A stretch of 64,000 nucleotides of DNA from Flavobacterium inviolabile (GCF_013389455.1 NZ_CP058278.1:2170001-2234000); one strand, 5' to 3'. Shown: positions 43,077-53,030, numbered from the stretch's first letter. Notes: generated by a model from the letters alone, not told the origin. Translations and numbers: made by a program.

Positions 43077-46000
43077 TTATTTGTTTTTATTGTCGATCCA
43101 TTTACGGGCATTTACAAATGCTTCGTGCCATGGCGATACTTCATCCTGCTGTCCTGCCGGATAATGTGCCCAGTTCCAAGGGAACGTGGAACGTTCGATA
43201 TGCGGCATCATTACCAGGTGACGACCGGTAGTGTCGCACATCATTGCAGTATTGTAATCCGAACCGTTTGGATTTGCCGGATAGCTGTCGTAAGCATATT
43301 TGGAAACAATATTGTACTGTTCTTCTGCATACGGTAATTTGAATTTTCCTTCACCGTGTGAAACCCAAACCCCTAATGTGCTTCCTGCTAATGTGGATAA
43401 CATTACCGAGTTGTTTGGCTGAACGGTAACGGAAGTAAAGATACTTTCGTGTTTTGCACTTGTATTGTGGTGCATTTTTCCGTGTATTTCGTGTTCCGGG
43501 TTGACTAATTCCAGCTCCATAAATAACTGGCAGCCGTTACAGATACCTACCGAAAGCGTATTGTCGCGCTTAAAGAAGTTTTTCAATGCCGTATTGGCTT
43601 TTTCATTGTATAGGAAAGCACCGGCCCAGCCTTTGGCAGAACCTAAAACATCTGAGTTGGAGAAACCTCCTACGGCACCGATAAACTGGATATCTTCCAA
43701 TGTTTCACGCCCGGTAATCAGGTCGGTCATGTGCACGTCTTTTACGTCAAATCCGGCTAAATACATCGCATTTGCCATTTCACGCTCGGAGTTACTTCCT
43801 TTCTCACGGATGATAGCGGCTTTCGGACGTGGTTTTGATGCGTCGATAACCGGTTTCTTACCGTCGAAATGTAACGGGAAAGTATAGTTTAGCGGCTGGT
43901 TTTTATAATTGTTATAACGTTCCTGCGCCATTCCGTTTTTAGACTGTTTCTGGTCTAAAAGGAAAGAGGTTTTGTACCAGGTATCTCTCAGTTCTGTAAC
44001 ATTGAATGCAAAAACGTCTTCATTATTGGTAATGGTTACGGTATTGATTTCCGTTACCTCACCAATTTTAAAGAATTCAATACCGTTGTTGTTTAGCACT
44101 GTTTCAGCTTCAGCATCTGCCTGGAAAACCAATCCGATGTTTTCGTTGAATAGGGCTTTAACGGTATCCTGTTCTTGTAAAGAGGATAAATCGTAAGCAG
44201 CACCCAGATTTACATCTGCAAAACACATTTCCAAAAGGGTAGTGATTAAACCGCCGCTTCCGATGTCGTGTCCGGCTTTAATGTTACCGGCCTTGATTAA
44301 ATCCTGGATAGTATTGAATGCCTTTTTGAAATAACCGGCATTGGTGATCGTTGGTACTTCTTCACCGATTTTATTTAAAATCTGTGCAAAAGAAGAACCA
44401 CCTAATTTAAAGCTGTCCTGAGACAGGTTGATATAATAAATGCTTCCGCCGTTTCGTTGTAAAACAGGCTCCACAATTTTAGTAATGTCAGCACAATTTC
44501 CTCCGGCAGAAATAATAACCGTTCCCGGTGCAATTACTTCGTCGTTCGGATATTTTTGTTTCATGGAAAGGGAGTCTTTCCCGGTTGGAATATTGATACC
44601 CAATTCGATAGCAAAATCGGAACAGCCTTTTACCGCTTCATATAAACGGGCGTCTTCGCCTTCGTTTTTACAAGCCCACATCCAGTTAGCAGATAATGAA
44701 ACACTTTTCAGTCCGTCTTTTAACGGTGCCCAGACAATGTTTGATAAAGCTTCTGCGATAGCGTTACGGCTACCTGCTACCGGATTAACCAAAGCCGAAA
44801 CCGGCGAATGCCCGATAGTGGTCGCAACCCCTTCTTTTCCCTGGAAATCCAAAGCCATTACACCCACGTTGTTTAATGGTAACTGTAATGGTCCGGCACA
44901 TTGCTGTTTGGCAACACGTCCGCCCACACAACGGTCTACTTTATTGGTCAGCCAGTCTTTTGACGCTACGGCTTCCAATTGTAAAACCTGGTTTAAATAG
45001 GCCGGGATATTGGCTGTTGTATACTCTAAATCCTGATATTTTCTGTCGATGGTGCTGTCGTTCATGATCACTTTCGGAGAACTTCCAAACATGTCTTCCA
45101 AAGCAAAATCCATTGGTTTGGCACCCGTAGAAGCCGATTCGAAAGTAAAACGATGATCGCCGGTTACGTCACCCACAGCATACATTGGCGAACGTTCCCT
45201 GTCGGCAATACGCTGTAGCGTTTCCAAATCTTTTTCACCGATAACCAATCCCATACGTTCCTGTGATTCGTTTCCGATGATTTCTTTAGCAGAAAGAGTA
45301 GGATCACCAACAGGAAGTTTGTCTAAATCGATTTTTCCTCCGGTTTCTTCCACTAATTCCGATAGACAGTTCAAATGTCCGCCGGCACCGTGATCGTGGA
45401 TGGAAACAATAGGATTGTGATCGCTTTCCACTAATCCGCGAACGGCATTGGCAGCACGTTTCTGCATTTCCGGATTGGAACGCTGGATCGCATTTAATTC
45501 AATTCCTGAACCGAAAGCTCCGGTATCTGCCGATGAAACAGCAGCACCACCCATTCCGATTCTGTAATTTTCACCACCTAAAATGACTACTTTGTCACCT
45601 ACAGCGGGTTTTTGTTTTTTTGCCTGGCTTTCTTTTCCGTATCCGATTCCTCCGGCTAGCATGATCACTTTGTCGAAACCTAATTTGCGGGCATCTTCTT
45701 CGTGTTCAAAAGTCAATACCGAACCGGTAATTAACGGCTGTCCGAATTTGTTTCCAAAGTCGGAAGCTCCGTTGGAAGCCTTGATCAGGATGTCCATTGG
45801 AGTCTGGTACAACCATTTTCTTTCGTTCATGGCATTTTCCCACGGACGGTTTTCTTCCAGACGGGAATATGAAGTCATATACACTGCTGTTCCTGCCAAT
45901 GGCAAAGAACCCTGGCCACCTGCCAAACGGTCACGGATCTCTCCTCCCGAACCGGTTGCTGCCCCGTTGAAAGGCTCTACCGTGGTAGGGAAGTTGTGTG

Positions 46001-46763
46001 TTTCCGCTTTTAACGAAATAACCGAATCAAATTCCTGAATAGCATAAAAATCCGGTTTGTCGGCTGTTTTAGGTGCAAACTGTTGTACGCGCGGTCCTTT
46101 TACGAAAGCCACGTTATCTTTATAGGCCGAAACGATATCGTTAGGATGTGTTTCGGATGTTTTTTTGATTAATTTGAATAAGGAAGTCGGTTTTTCTTCA
46201 CCGTCAATCACAAATGTTCCGTTGAAAATTTTGTGACGGCAGTGCTCCGAATTTACCTGTGAGAATCCGAATACTTCCGAATCGGTTAACTTGCGCCCTA
46301 ATTTTACGGCTAAGTTGTTCAGGTAATCCACTTCTTCCTGACTTAATGCCAATCCTTCTTTTTGGTTGTAGGCCGCGATGTCCTCAATTTCCAAAATAGG
46401 TTCCGGCTGGATGTTGATCGTGTAAATATCCTGATGAAGCGCAGTATATTTCTGGAAAAGCATCGGATCGAAATCGTTAAAATCTTCCGTTACTTTTTCA
46501 AATTCCTCAATCCGGATAATGCCCGAAATACCCATATTCTGGGTAATCTCAACAGCATTGGTACTCCACGGTGTGATCATTGCTGCACGTGGGCCAACAA
46601 AAAAAGCATCCAGAGATGCCTTTGTATCGTTAAGAACTGTGCAAGGGTTTTCAGTAGCGCTTGCAAACAGCCAGTTTAATTTCGTAATGTCCTGAGCAGA
46701 AAGCTCGCTTTGCGATTGTACTGCAAAAACCGTATTGGTCTGGTTTCCGAAGAAATGAATCAT
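43077..46763 (-). CDS. purL: Phosphoribosylformylglycinamidine synthase
   Basis: A 1228-residue large single-chain FGAM synthase, the fourth step of purine synthesis, converting FGAR plus glutamine and ATP to FGAM. The domains run in order: N-terminal PurS-like domain, linker, two AIRS-type ATPase halves (VNSEHCRHKIFNGTF; ETHNFPTTVEPFNGAATGSG; HDHGAGGHLNCLSEL), and a C-terminal class I glutaminase with the nucleophilic cysteine in LSVGICNGCQLFMEL and GEGKF-type residues near the end. The single-chain form matches proteobacterial and Bacteroidota PurL. It is monocistronic. Confidence 0.96.
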   Translation of the reverse strand: MIHFFGNQTNTVFAVQSQSELSAQDITKLNWLFASATENPCTVLNDTKASLDAFFVGPRAAMITPWSTNAVEITQNMGISGIIRIEEFEKVTEDFNDFDPMLFQKYTALHQDIYTINIQPEPILEIEDIAAYNQKEGLALSQEEVDYLNNLAVKLGRKLTDSEVFGFSQVNSEHCRHKIFNGTFVIDGEEKPTSLFKLIKKTSETHPNDIVSAYKDNVAFVKGPRVQQFAPKTADKPDFYAIQEFDSVISLKAETHNFPTTVEPFNGAATGSGGEIRDRLAGGQGSLPLAGTAVYMTSYSRLEENRPWENAMNERKWLYQTPMDILIKASNGASDFGNKFGQPLITGSVLTFEHEEDARKLGFDKVIMLAGGIGYGKESQAKKQKPAVGDKVVILGGENYRIGMGGAAVSSADTGAFGSGIELNAIQRSNPEMQKRAANAVRGLVESDHNPIVSIHDHGAGGHLNCLSELVEETGGKIDLDKLPVGDPTLSAKEIIGNESQERMGLVIGEKDLETLQRIADRERSPMYAVGDVTGDHRFTFESASTGAKPMDFALEDMFGSSPKVIMNDSTIDRKYQDLEYTTANIPAYLNQVLQLEAVASKDWLTNKVDRCVGGRVAKQQCAGPLQLPLNNVGVMALDFQGKEGVATTIGHSPVSALVNPVAGSRNAIAEALSNIVWAPLKDGLKSVSLSANWMWACKNEGEDARLYEAVKGCSDFAIELGINIPTGKDSLSMKQKYPNDEVIAPGTVIISAGGNCADITKIVEPVLQRNGGSIYYINLSQDSFKLGGSSFAQILNKIGEEVPTITNAGYFKKAFNTIQDLIKAGNIKAGHDIGSGGLITTLLEMCFADVNLGAAYDLSSLQEQDTVKALFNENIGLVFQADAEAETVLNNNGIEFFKIGEVTEINTVTITNNEDVFAFNVTELRDTWYKTSFLLDQKQSKNGMAQERYNNYKNQPLNYTFPLHFDGKKPVIDASKPRPKAAIIREKGSNSEREMANAMYLAGFDVKDVHMTDLITGRETLEDIQFIGAVGGFSNSDVLGSAKGWAGAFLYNEKANTALKNFFKRDNTLSVGICNGCQLFMELELVNPEHEIHGKMHHNTSAKHESIFTSVTVQPNNSVMLSTLAGSTLGVWVSHGEGKFKLPYAEEQYNIVSKYAYDSYPANPNGSDYNTAMMCDTTGRHLVMMPHIERSTFPWNWAHYPAGQQDEVSPWHEAFVNARKWIDNKNK

Positions 46764-46797
46764 TGTGTGTGTTGTTTGTGTGTTGTTTTTAAAAATG

Positions 46798-46828
46798 CAA
46801 AATTAATCTAATTCGGTCAATTAGCCAA
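46798..46828 (-). promoter_or_regulatory. purL promoter
   Basis: TTG at 46826-46828, 20-bp spacer and TAATTTTG at 46798-46805 on the minus strand; the leader is about 30 nt. No PurR site or purine riboswitch was seen. Confidence 0.55.
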
Positions 46829-46870
46829 TTTTGAAATCAGAATTAATTTAAGGAATATTTTACCGGGGTT

Positions 46871-48424
46871 TTATTCCGGAATATATTGATAAGCTCCCAG
46901 ATCGGAACCGCCGTTTGGTCTGGAATTTCCTAAGATATCTTCTAAAAACGGATTGGCTACCGCTACACCATATCCTCTGGCACTGGAGTTTTCTCCGATG
47001 TTCAGCTGGTTTTTAGCGGTGTTTTTGAATTCCGGTTTAAAAGAATTACTGTTGGAATTTACAGCAATACGGCAATTTGCGTAATCTGTTGTATTGGCAA
47101 TAGGGTATAGGCTATTGTTGGCATACTGTTGTGCTACATCAAAGAATTTAATCAGGCAGTTGTTGAATTTATAGTTAAAAGCTGCGGCAGGATTTTTACT
47201 CATTGAAAGCGAAATATTGCTGGAACCGAAGATAATACAGTTGTCAAACTGGGCTGCTTCCAAAGCAACCGGCTGTTCGGCAGGACCGTTATCGACTGCA
47301 ACTGCAACCTGGTTCGGGCGGGACCAGTAGTTGGCAAAGGTGGATTGACGGAATGCATATTTCCCGCCATAGGTACAGGCTAATCCGGCCTGTCCGGCTT
47401 TGTTGATTACAACATTATCCCCTTTAACATGGGCATTACGGGCCAACAGGCCAACGTTGGCACTGTTGTATATCTGAACGTTGGTCAGTTTCAGTGTTTC
47501 GTCTGTACCGTCATTTCCTTCGGTTAATAAGCCTACAACGGCATTTTTAATGGTCAGGTTTTTTAAATGGTGTCCGGTACTGCCGTTGCGCAGCCAGATT
47601 GTTCCCCATTGTCCCGGAATTTCAGAGAAATCCTGTTCTAAACGATCTCCCTGGAAAATAACTTCATTTTCTAAGGCTTCCGTTGTCGATTTTGAACCGT
47701 CCACTTTTAAGCTGCCTCCGGTTTGTACAATCAGTCCGGATTCGGCATGGAAGTGGATTCGGGCACCGGCTTCAACTGTCAGTGTTTTTCCGGTCGGAAC
47801 AGCGGCATAGCCGTATATTACATAAGGTTTGTCTTTTTTCCAAAGGAATTCATTCCCGTTATCAGGATGCACCTCATTTAGGTTCCGGCCTCTTGTGGTA
47901 AGGATGTTACCTTCGTTGTCGATACCGGCTTCCACCTGTTCGTAAATGCCGTTCGTACGTCCCGGATAGATGAAATAGGCATCTTTAACCAGCGTTACCA
48001 GGTCTACTTTCTGATAGTTGGCACCATAATCAAATTCGATTTTATCGGTATATAAATACTGGGCATCCGGATTGGCATACTCATTATAATTGATAGTGGT
48101 TTCCACAAAAATATACATACTGTCTTTTGCCAGCAGTTCTACATTGTTGAATACTTTACCGGGCATACCGTCGACCATTAAACGGTATTTTGAATTTTCT
48201 CCTTCTCCTAAGCGTACACTTGGGATTTTGATATCCTTATTACTACGGTTGTATACTTTTAAAGTATAGGTGCTGGAACCAATATTGGTAAAAACGGTAT
48301 CCAGATAAACCGTTTCTTTAGAAAATTCTAAATTTCCGCTGCTGGGTTCAAACGAGAAATCGTTACGGCAGGAACTCAAAGAGATTAATATAGTCACTAA
48401 AAGAAAATAGTAATAATGGCGCAT
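46871..48424 (-). CDS. Right-handed beta-helix lipoprotein
   Basis: A 517-residue lipoprotein with lipobox cysteine at residue 19 (TILISLSSC). Residues about 25-160 are an Ig-like beta domain (ETVYLDTVFTNIGSSTYTLK), followed by a right-handed parallel beta-helix (about 190-420) built from turns such as LTVEAGARIHFHAESGLIVQ and LKNLTIKNAVVGLLTEG. A C-terminal segment ends SDLGAYQYIPE. Proteins of this type are conserved and single-copy in Flavobacteriaceae; no catalytic residues for a pectate lyase are evident. It probably sits at the outer membrane as a structural or glycan-binding protein. Confidence 0.8.
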   Translation of the reverse strand: MRHYYYFLLVTILISLSSCRNDFSFEPSSGNLEFSKETVYLDTVFTNIGSSTYTLKVYNRSNKDIKIPSVRLGEGENSKYRLMVDGMPGKVFNNVELLAKDSMYIFVETTINYNEYANPDAQYLYTDKIEFDYGANYQKVDLVTLVKDAYFIYPGRTNGIYEQVEAGIDNEGNILTTRGRNLNEVHPDNGNEFLWKKDKPYVIYGYAAVPTGKTLTVEAGARIHFHAESGLIVQTGGSLKVDGSKSTTEALENEVIFQGDRLEQDFSEIPGQWGTIWLRNGSTGHHLKNLTIKNAVVGLLTEGNDGTDETLKLTNVQIYNSANVGLLARNAHVKGDNVVINKAGQAGLACTYGGKYAFRQSTFANYWSRPNQVAVAVDNGPAEQPVALEAAQFDNCIIFGSSNISLSMSKNPAAAFNYKFNNCLIKFFDVAQQYANNSLYPIANTTDYANCRIAVNSNSNSFKPEFKNTAKNQLNIGENSSARGYGVAVANPFLEDILGNSRPNGGSDLGAYQYIPE

Positions 48425-48562
48425 GGTTTTGAATTTTGGTAAAAATACTAATTTTTAGATGTTAAATTATACTTAAAAGAGAATTTATGTATAACGTTAA
48501 GCAAGGTAATTTATTCTCTCTTCGATTTTGATTTTGTATTTTTACCCTTCAAAAACTACACT

Positions 48563-48991
48563 ATGTCATTTGATAAAGAAAAAGTACTGCAACTTTGCAA
48601 TCATTTGTCGAAGAACACTTTGATGCAAACTTTAGAAATAGAATATATAGATGCCGGAGAAGATTTTTTAGTAGCCAAAATGCCTGTTAATCCAAGAGTA
48701 CACCAGCCGATGGGCTTATTACACGGAGGGGCATCGGTTGCCCTGGCAGAAAGCGTGGGAAGTGCCGCTTCTATTATGTTTGTAAATCCTGAAAAACAAG
48801 AGGTAAGAGGGATTGAAATTTCGGCCAATCATTTAAAAAGCAAACGGGAGGGAATCGTTTACGGAACTGCCCGGATTATACATAAAGGAAGAAGTCTTCA
48901 TTTATGGGAAATTAAAATTACCGACGAAGAAGGGAACCTGATCTCCCTGTGTAAGCTCACCAATATGGTTTTACCAAAAAGAGAGTCATGA
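48563..48991 (+). CDS. menI: Hotdog thioesterase, probable DHNA-CoA thioesterase
   Basis: A 142-residue hotdog-fold thioesterase of the PaaI/YdiI type with NPRVHQPMGLLHGGASVALA (catalytic glutamate in LAESVG) and GIEISANHLKSK. Its stop overlaps the start of an isochorismate synthase gene (ATGA), so it most likely hydrolyses 1,4-dihydroxy-2-naphthoyl-CoA in menaquinone synthesis. A general acyl-CoA thioesterase role cannot be excluded. Menaquinone is the main quinone of Flavobacteria. Confidence 0.82.
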   Translation: MSFDKEKVLQLCNHLSKNTLMQTLEIEYIDAGEDFLVAKMPVNPRVHQPMGLLHGGASVALAESVGSAASIMFVNPEKQEVRGIEISANHLKSKREGIVYGTARIIHKGRSLHLWEIKITDEEGNLISLCKLTNMVLPKRES

Positions 48992-50052
48992 CCGATTTAT
49001 TCCTTAAAGTAAAGATACAGCAAGGGATAAATTTGCCCTTTGTGATCTATTCCAAACCCGGTTCCGATGAAATAGTTGGCTTGTTTCAGAGCAATGATCA
49101 TTTGTATCATGCCGAAACGTTTGCCGAAACGGGATTTGTTTTTGCACCCTTCGACGGGGAGAATTATGTTTTAATTCCGGAGGATTATGCGGAAATCATC
49201 ATTGAAAAATATGAAAAGAATGCGCTGCCGGAAGACGTAAATATTCCAAAGGATTTTGAGCAGGAGGCTAAAGCCGATTTTGAGACACTGGTTGAAAAAG
49301 GGGTAGCAGCGATACAGTCAGGATATTTCCAAAAAGTGGTTTTGTCCCGCAAAGAGAAAGTAGCCGTTGAAAATAAGGAAACAGAGCATTTGTTTAACAG
49401 GCTGCTGTCTAATTATCCTAATGCCTTTAAGTATTGCTTTTATCATCCCAAAGTAGGGATGTGGATGGGAGCAACGCCGGAACAGCTGTTAAAAGTGAAG
49501 GACTACCAGCTGCAAACGGTGGCACTTGCCGGAACGCAGTTATATGAAGGAACGGAGAATGTGGTTTGGGAACCAAAAGAAATAGAGGAGCAGCATTTTG
49601 TAACCGAGTTTATTCTGGATAAGCTTAAAGACCGTGTTTCGGAGGAAGTGGTATCCAGTCCGTATACGGCACGGGCGGGAAATCTGCTGCATATCAAAAC
49701 GGATATTTCGGCACGGTTAAACGATAAGGAAAGCCTGAAACAGGTTGTGGAAATTTTGCATCCCACGCCGGCTGTCTGCGGTTTGCCGAAACATCTTGCC
49801 AAAGATTTTATTCTTGAAAATGAAGGTTACGACCGGGAATTTTATTCCGGTTTTTTGGGAGAGCTCAACAAGAATTTTTCGACCGGAAGAAGTGAGCATT
49901 CCGATTTGTATGTCAATTTGAGATGCATGAAGTTAAAAAAAGAAAATGTACACCTTTTTATCGGTTGTGGTATTACAAAGGACAGTGATCCTGAAAAAGA
50001 GTTTTTCGAGACGCTGAACAAATCCATGACGATGAAAAAAGTGTTGCTATAA
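48988..50052 (+). CDS. menF: Isochorismate synthase
   Basis: A 354-residue chorismate-utilising enzyme that isomerises chorismate to isochorismate, the first committed menaquinone step. The C-terminal catalytic region has FYHPKVGMWMGATPEQLLKV, the magnesium-site glutamate in HLLHIKTD-like and LHPTPAVCGLPK, and REFYSGFLGEL; the lysine base is in FQKVVLSRKEKV. EntC-type siderophore enzymes look alike, but no siderophore genes are near and menI overlaps it. It starts within the menI stop (ATGA). Confidence 0.9.
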   Translation: MTDLFLKVKIQQGINLPFVIYSKPGSDEIVGLFQSNDHLYHAETFAETGFVFAPFDGENYVLIPEDYAEIIIEKYEKNALPEDVNIPKDFEQEAKADFETLVEKGVAAIQSGYFQKVVLSRKEKVAVENKETEHLFNRLLSNYPNAFKYCFYHPKVGMWMGATPEQLLKVKDYQLQTVALAGTQLYEGTENVVWEPKEIEEQHFVTEFILDKLKDRVSEEVVSSPYTARAGNLLHIKTDISARLNDKESLKQVVEILHPTPAVCGLPKHLAKDFILENEGYDREFYSGFLGELNKNFSTGRSEHSDLYVNLRCMKLKKENVHLFIGCGITKDSDPEKEFFETLNKSMTMKKVLL

Positions 50053-50076
50053 TAGTTACGATATAAAGATTTAAAA

Positions 50077-50793
50077 ATGAAATTAGATATACTGGCTTTT
50101 GGAGCGCATCCTGACGATGTAGAGTTGGGTTGTGGCGCTACCATAGCAAAAGAAATATCCTTAGGGAAAAAAGTAGGCATTGTTGATTTAACCCGCGGGG
50201 AATTGGGAACGCGCGGTTCTGCCGAAATACGCGATGAAGAAGCGCGTAAAGCGGGGGAAATATTAGGGATTGCCGTAAGAGAGAATCTCAGGTTCCGTGA
50301 CGGCTTTTTTGTAAACGATGAAAAGCACCAATTGGAGATCATTAAAATGCTTCGCAAGTACCGTCCTGAAATAGTATTGTGCAATGCTGTTGACGACCGT
50401 CACATCGACCATGGAAAAGGTAGCAAGCTGGTTTCGGATGCCTGCTTTTTATCCGGATTGCGACGTATCGAAACGGAAGTAGATGGTGCAGCTCAGGAAG
50501 CCTGGCGACCAAAAGTAGTGTACCATTATATACAATGGAAAAACATCACTCCCGATTTTGTAGTGGACGTAACCGGGTTTATGGATACAAAGGTTGCCGC
50601 AATAATGGCATACAGTTCCCAGTTTTATGAGCCGAATTCTAACGAACCGGTGACGCCGATAGCCACAAAAAACTTTTTGGAAAGCCTGAATTACCGCTCT
50701 CAGGACCTGGGAAGACTGATCGGGACCGATTTTGGTGAAGGTTTTACGGCAGAGAGGTATTTGGCTGTCAATAGTTTAGAAAATTTAATATAA
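50077..50793 (+). CDS. bshB1: Bacillithiol biosynthesis deacetylase
   Basis: A 238-residue zinc deacetylase of the LmbE/PIG-L family. The metal and catalytic residues are in FGAHPDDVELGCGATI (H-P-D-D) and the second ligand in DDRHIDHGKGS; residue set and length fit BshB1, which deacetylates GlcNAc-malate to GlcN-malate for bacillithiol. Bacteroidota use bacillithiol as a low-molecular-weight thiol. It lies 24 bp after menF on the same strand and may be cotranscribed with the menaquinone genes. Confidence 0.93.
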   Translation: MKLDILAFGAHPDDVELGCGATIAKEISLGKKVGIVDLTRGELGTRGSAEIRDEEARKAGEILGIAVRENLRFRDGFFVNDEKHQLEIIKMLRKYRPEIVLCNAVDDRHIDHGKGSKLVSDACFLSGLRRIETEVDGAAQEAWRPKVVYHYIQWKNITPDFVVDVTGFMDTKVAAIMAYSSQFYEPNSNEPVTPIATKNFLESLNYRSQDLGRLIGTDFGEGFTAERYLAVNSLENLI

Positions 50794-50809
50794 TTTTCTT
50801 TAAAAAATA

Positions 50810-50840
50810 TTTGCAGGATATGGGAAATGGCGTATATTTG
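50810..50840 (+). promoter_or_regulatory. tRNA-His promoter
   Basis: TTTG at 50810-50813, 19-bp spacer and TATATTTG at 50833-50840: a full-consensus promoter. It puts the start about 10 bases before the tRNA. Confidence 0.8.
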
Positions 50841-50855
50841 CACCCGTAATCAAAT

Positions 50856-50930
<75 letters not shown>

Positions 50931-50940
50931 CTTAAACAAC

Positions 50941-50977
50941 GAAAGCCTGTGCTATATAAAGCACAGGCTTTTTTATT
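50941..50977 (+). terminator. tRNA-His terminator
   Basis: AAGCCTGTGC / GCACAGGCTT, 10-bp stem with an eight-base loop and T6. Confidence 0.88.
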
Positions 50978-51011
50978 GGGTACAACATAGGTAGAACATT
51001 TTTAAGTTTTA

Positions 51012-51647
51012 TTATCCTAGAACTTTACTGATAATGGAACTAAGTTCTGAATCCAGATATTCTTTTAGGATACCATTTTTAGATTTCAGATATTCAAAAA
51101 TATCATCATGAGATAATGAATGTGTTTCTTTTAAACCCTTTATAATTTGGCTAAGATAATCGGAGCTTGGTTTCTTAAAATCTTTTAATTCATACTCACT
51201 TGTCAGAGTTAAAATAGGATAACCCTCTATTTCACCTATATATAATGCCATACCATACCATGAATGCTGCTTGAATACTGAAGATCCGGTACTAATTGTA
51301 TTTTCAAAATCAATATTTATTCTCTCAGTTGAACTTGTTTCACCCTTTGCTATATGATTGAATTGTTCTTTGGTGATTAAATACAATTTTGCATATGTGT
51401 TTTGTTCAGAGTTTTTAATCTTATTTATAAAAGCCACGCCGCCATTTTGCCATGTCTTAGAATTTTTAGAAAATATTAGTTCATAGTTTATTTTATATTG
51501 AAGTGTTTTGACCGGATTAGATATATCATTGCAAGGTTCATAGTCTTTATTACTTCCGGAAGGCTTACCTCCTTTAATGTAACACATAAAACGATCCTCA
51601 TGCAAATTTGACCCATATACGGCATACCAAACTAAATCCTGTTTCAT
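51012..51647 (-). CDS. Gamma-glutamylcyclotransferase-fold protein
   Basis: A 211-residue protein whose N-terminus, VWYAVYGSNLHEDRFMCYI, holds the YGSNL signature of the GGCT/AIG2-like fold. Residues after it (YELIFSKNSKTWQNGGVAFI) fit the beta-barrel core with the substrate pocket. The last third is a helical extension (SSDYLSQIIKGLKETHSLSH) not found in plain GGCT proteins. The catalytic glutamate cannot be placed with certainty. The gene is AT-richer than its neighbours and lies directly beyond tRNA-His, so horizontal origin is likely. The substrate is unknown. Confidence 0.7.
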   Translation of the reverse strand: MKQDLVWYAVYGSNLHEDRFMCYIKGGKPSGSNKDYEPCNDISNPVKTLQYKINYELIFSKNSKTWQNGGVAFINKIKNSEQNTYAKLYLITKEQFNHIAKGETSSTERINIDFENTISTGSSVFKQHSWYGMALYIGEIEGYPILTLTSEYELKDFKKPSSDYLSQIIKGLKETHSLSHDDIFEYLKSKNGILKEYLDSELSSIISKVLG

Positions 51648-51728
51648 ATTTTCCTCATTATTAAATTAATATTTATTGCTTAGTATCAGACAGATTAAAA
51701 AAGGAGGTGTAAATAGTGGAATTGATTA

Positions 51729-52034
51729 TTATCTTTCCATATCAACATCTCTATCTTTTCTATAGTCGTTATCTATACCAGGTCTGTCCTTTAAAAAAAT
51801 CATATTGCGCTCTATCTTTTTTTCGACTTCGTATTGCATCATACCTAACTGAAAACATTTAATATATTCCGATGATGGTGTTTTTTTGTTCTACAAGTTC
51901 GTAAAACGCTTTTTCTTCAAGGCAAATCTTATTAGCATCAACATTATTGTCCTGTTTACCGGACAATTGCTCCAATTTATTCTGATTTCACCCATGAGAG
52001 CTAAAAAATTTGTGAGCCGTTCGTTGTTTTCCAA
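51729..52034 (-). pseudogene. Frameshifted remnant of an unknown gene
   Basis: Coding-like peptide runs through three frames on the minus strand. It starts near TTG 52034 with LENNERLTNFLALMGEI, shifts near 51985 to NKLEQLSGKQDNNVDANKIC, then LEEKAFYELVEQKN. It shifts again at a run of seven A near 51890 to PSSEYIKCFQLGMMQYEVEK and ends with IDNDYRKDRDVDMER and a stop at 51729. Joined, it gives about 100 plausible residues. The two frameshifts and lack of a clean start indicate decay. The family is not recognised. It lies between the GGCT-like and APH-like genes. Confidence 0.5.
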
Positions 52035-52040
52035 TTGTTA

Positions 52041-53030
52041 TTACATTTCAATTTTATTATAAGCCATCCACCGTTTCATATTTCCTACCATTCGCTTTAA
52101 ATGGTCTTCATTTAAGAAAATATTAGTCCAATATTCAAATCTGTCACACTGAACACTTATGTAATAGGTCATAATTGCTAAACAGGCAAAAGGCAAAAAC
52201 TTTTTTTCTTCATCACTAATCTCAATTACGGATTCGTAACCTTTTAAAAAACGTTCGGCTTTTATCTGATATTCTTCTTCGTTTAAATTTGTTGCAAGTA
52301 ACTGGTATAAAAAATAAGAAATGTCAAAACATAAGTAGCCGTTTCCACAAAAATCAAAGTCAAAAAAGGTCACGTCTTTTTCATCGTAAATATGTAAATT
52401 GTCAAACCAAACATCAAGATGAACACTTCCATATCTCATTTTCTGTTTGTCCATTCCGGGCATTTTCGACGTTAAAAAAATTGAGAGTTTTTCTAAAAAT
52501 TCAGTTTCGCTGTTGGCTTTAGCGAAGAACTTTTTTATTCTTATAATAGAGTTGTCAAGTAAGTTTTGAGAATTATAAGACATTCTCGACAATTCAAAAT
52601 TTTCTGTCGATTGATGGACTTTTGCTAGTGCTTGTCCAATTAAGAAACTTGTTTCAGCTGAAAATCTTGCTGTCTTGTTGCCTTTGGCATATGAAAATAA
52701 AACACCAAATCTTTTTCCTTCCGGCGCTTCAATTTCTTGTATGTATTCGTTTGATTTGTCTACTATTGGATAAGCAACCTGTTTGTCATTTTCTTTAAGA
52801 TGAACTAAAAGTCTTAATTCTTCTTCTATTTCTGATTTTGTCCGCCAATTCCAGGTATAAACTCTAAAAACGTATTTGTTTTCGTTATCATGAACTAGGT
52901 ATAAATGGTTCATTGCAAGGCGGAAGATGCTACATTCCGTTTTGTCGCTTAGTCCATATTTTTGCCTGATAAGTTCACTAAGTCCATTTGGCGAAAGTGT
53001 GCTATTTATTGTCGAAAATTTTTCTGTCAT
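52041..53030 (-). CDS. APH-family phosphotransferase
   Basis: A 329-residue protein from ATG 53030 (an upstream TTG at 53033 is less likely). It has the aminoglycoside phosphotransferase/choline-kinase fold: the catalytic loop YGSVHLDVWFDNLHIYDEKD (H-x-D-x-x-x-x-N) and the metal aspartate in VTFFDFDFCGNG. The group includes spectinomycin phosphotransferases, homoserine kinases and fructosamine-like kinases; the substrate cannot be named, and resistance should not be assumed. It is AT-rich and lies inside the suspected tRNA-His island. Confidence 0.82.
   Translation of the reverse strand: MTEKFSTINSTLSPNGLSELIRQKYGLSDKTECSIFRLAMNHLYLVHDNENKYVFRVYTWNWRTKSEIEEELRLLVHLKENDKQVAYPIVDKSNEYIQEIEAPEGKRFGVLFSYAKGNKTARFSAETSFLIGQALAKVHQSTENFELSRMSYNSQNLLDNSIIRIKKFFAKANSETEFLEKLSIFLTSKMPGMDKQKMRYGSVHLDVWFDNLHIYDEKDVTFFDFDFCGNGYLCFDISYFLYQLLATNLNEEEYQIKAERFLKGYESVIEISDEEKKFLPFACLAIMTYYISVQCDRFEYWTNIFLNEDHLKRMVGNMKRWMAYNKIEM

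Noticed and set aside
43465..45000. Open frames of 140-186 residues on the plus strand
   Set aside because: They lie opposite purL, whose motifs are complete throughout; these are antisense shadows.
52041..53030. Aminoglycoside resistance gene
   Set aside because: Only the general APH fold is clear; many APH-family kinases act on metabolites, so no resistance call is made.
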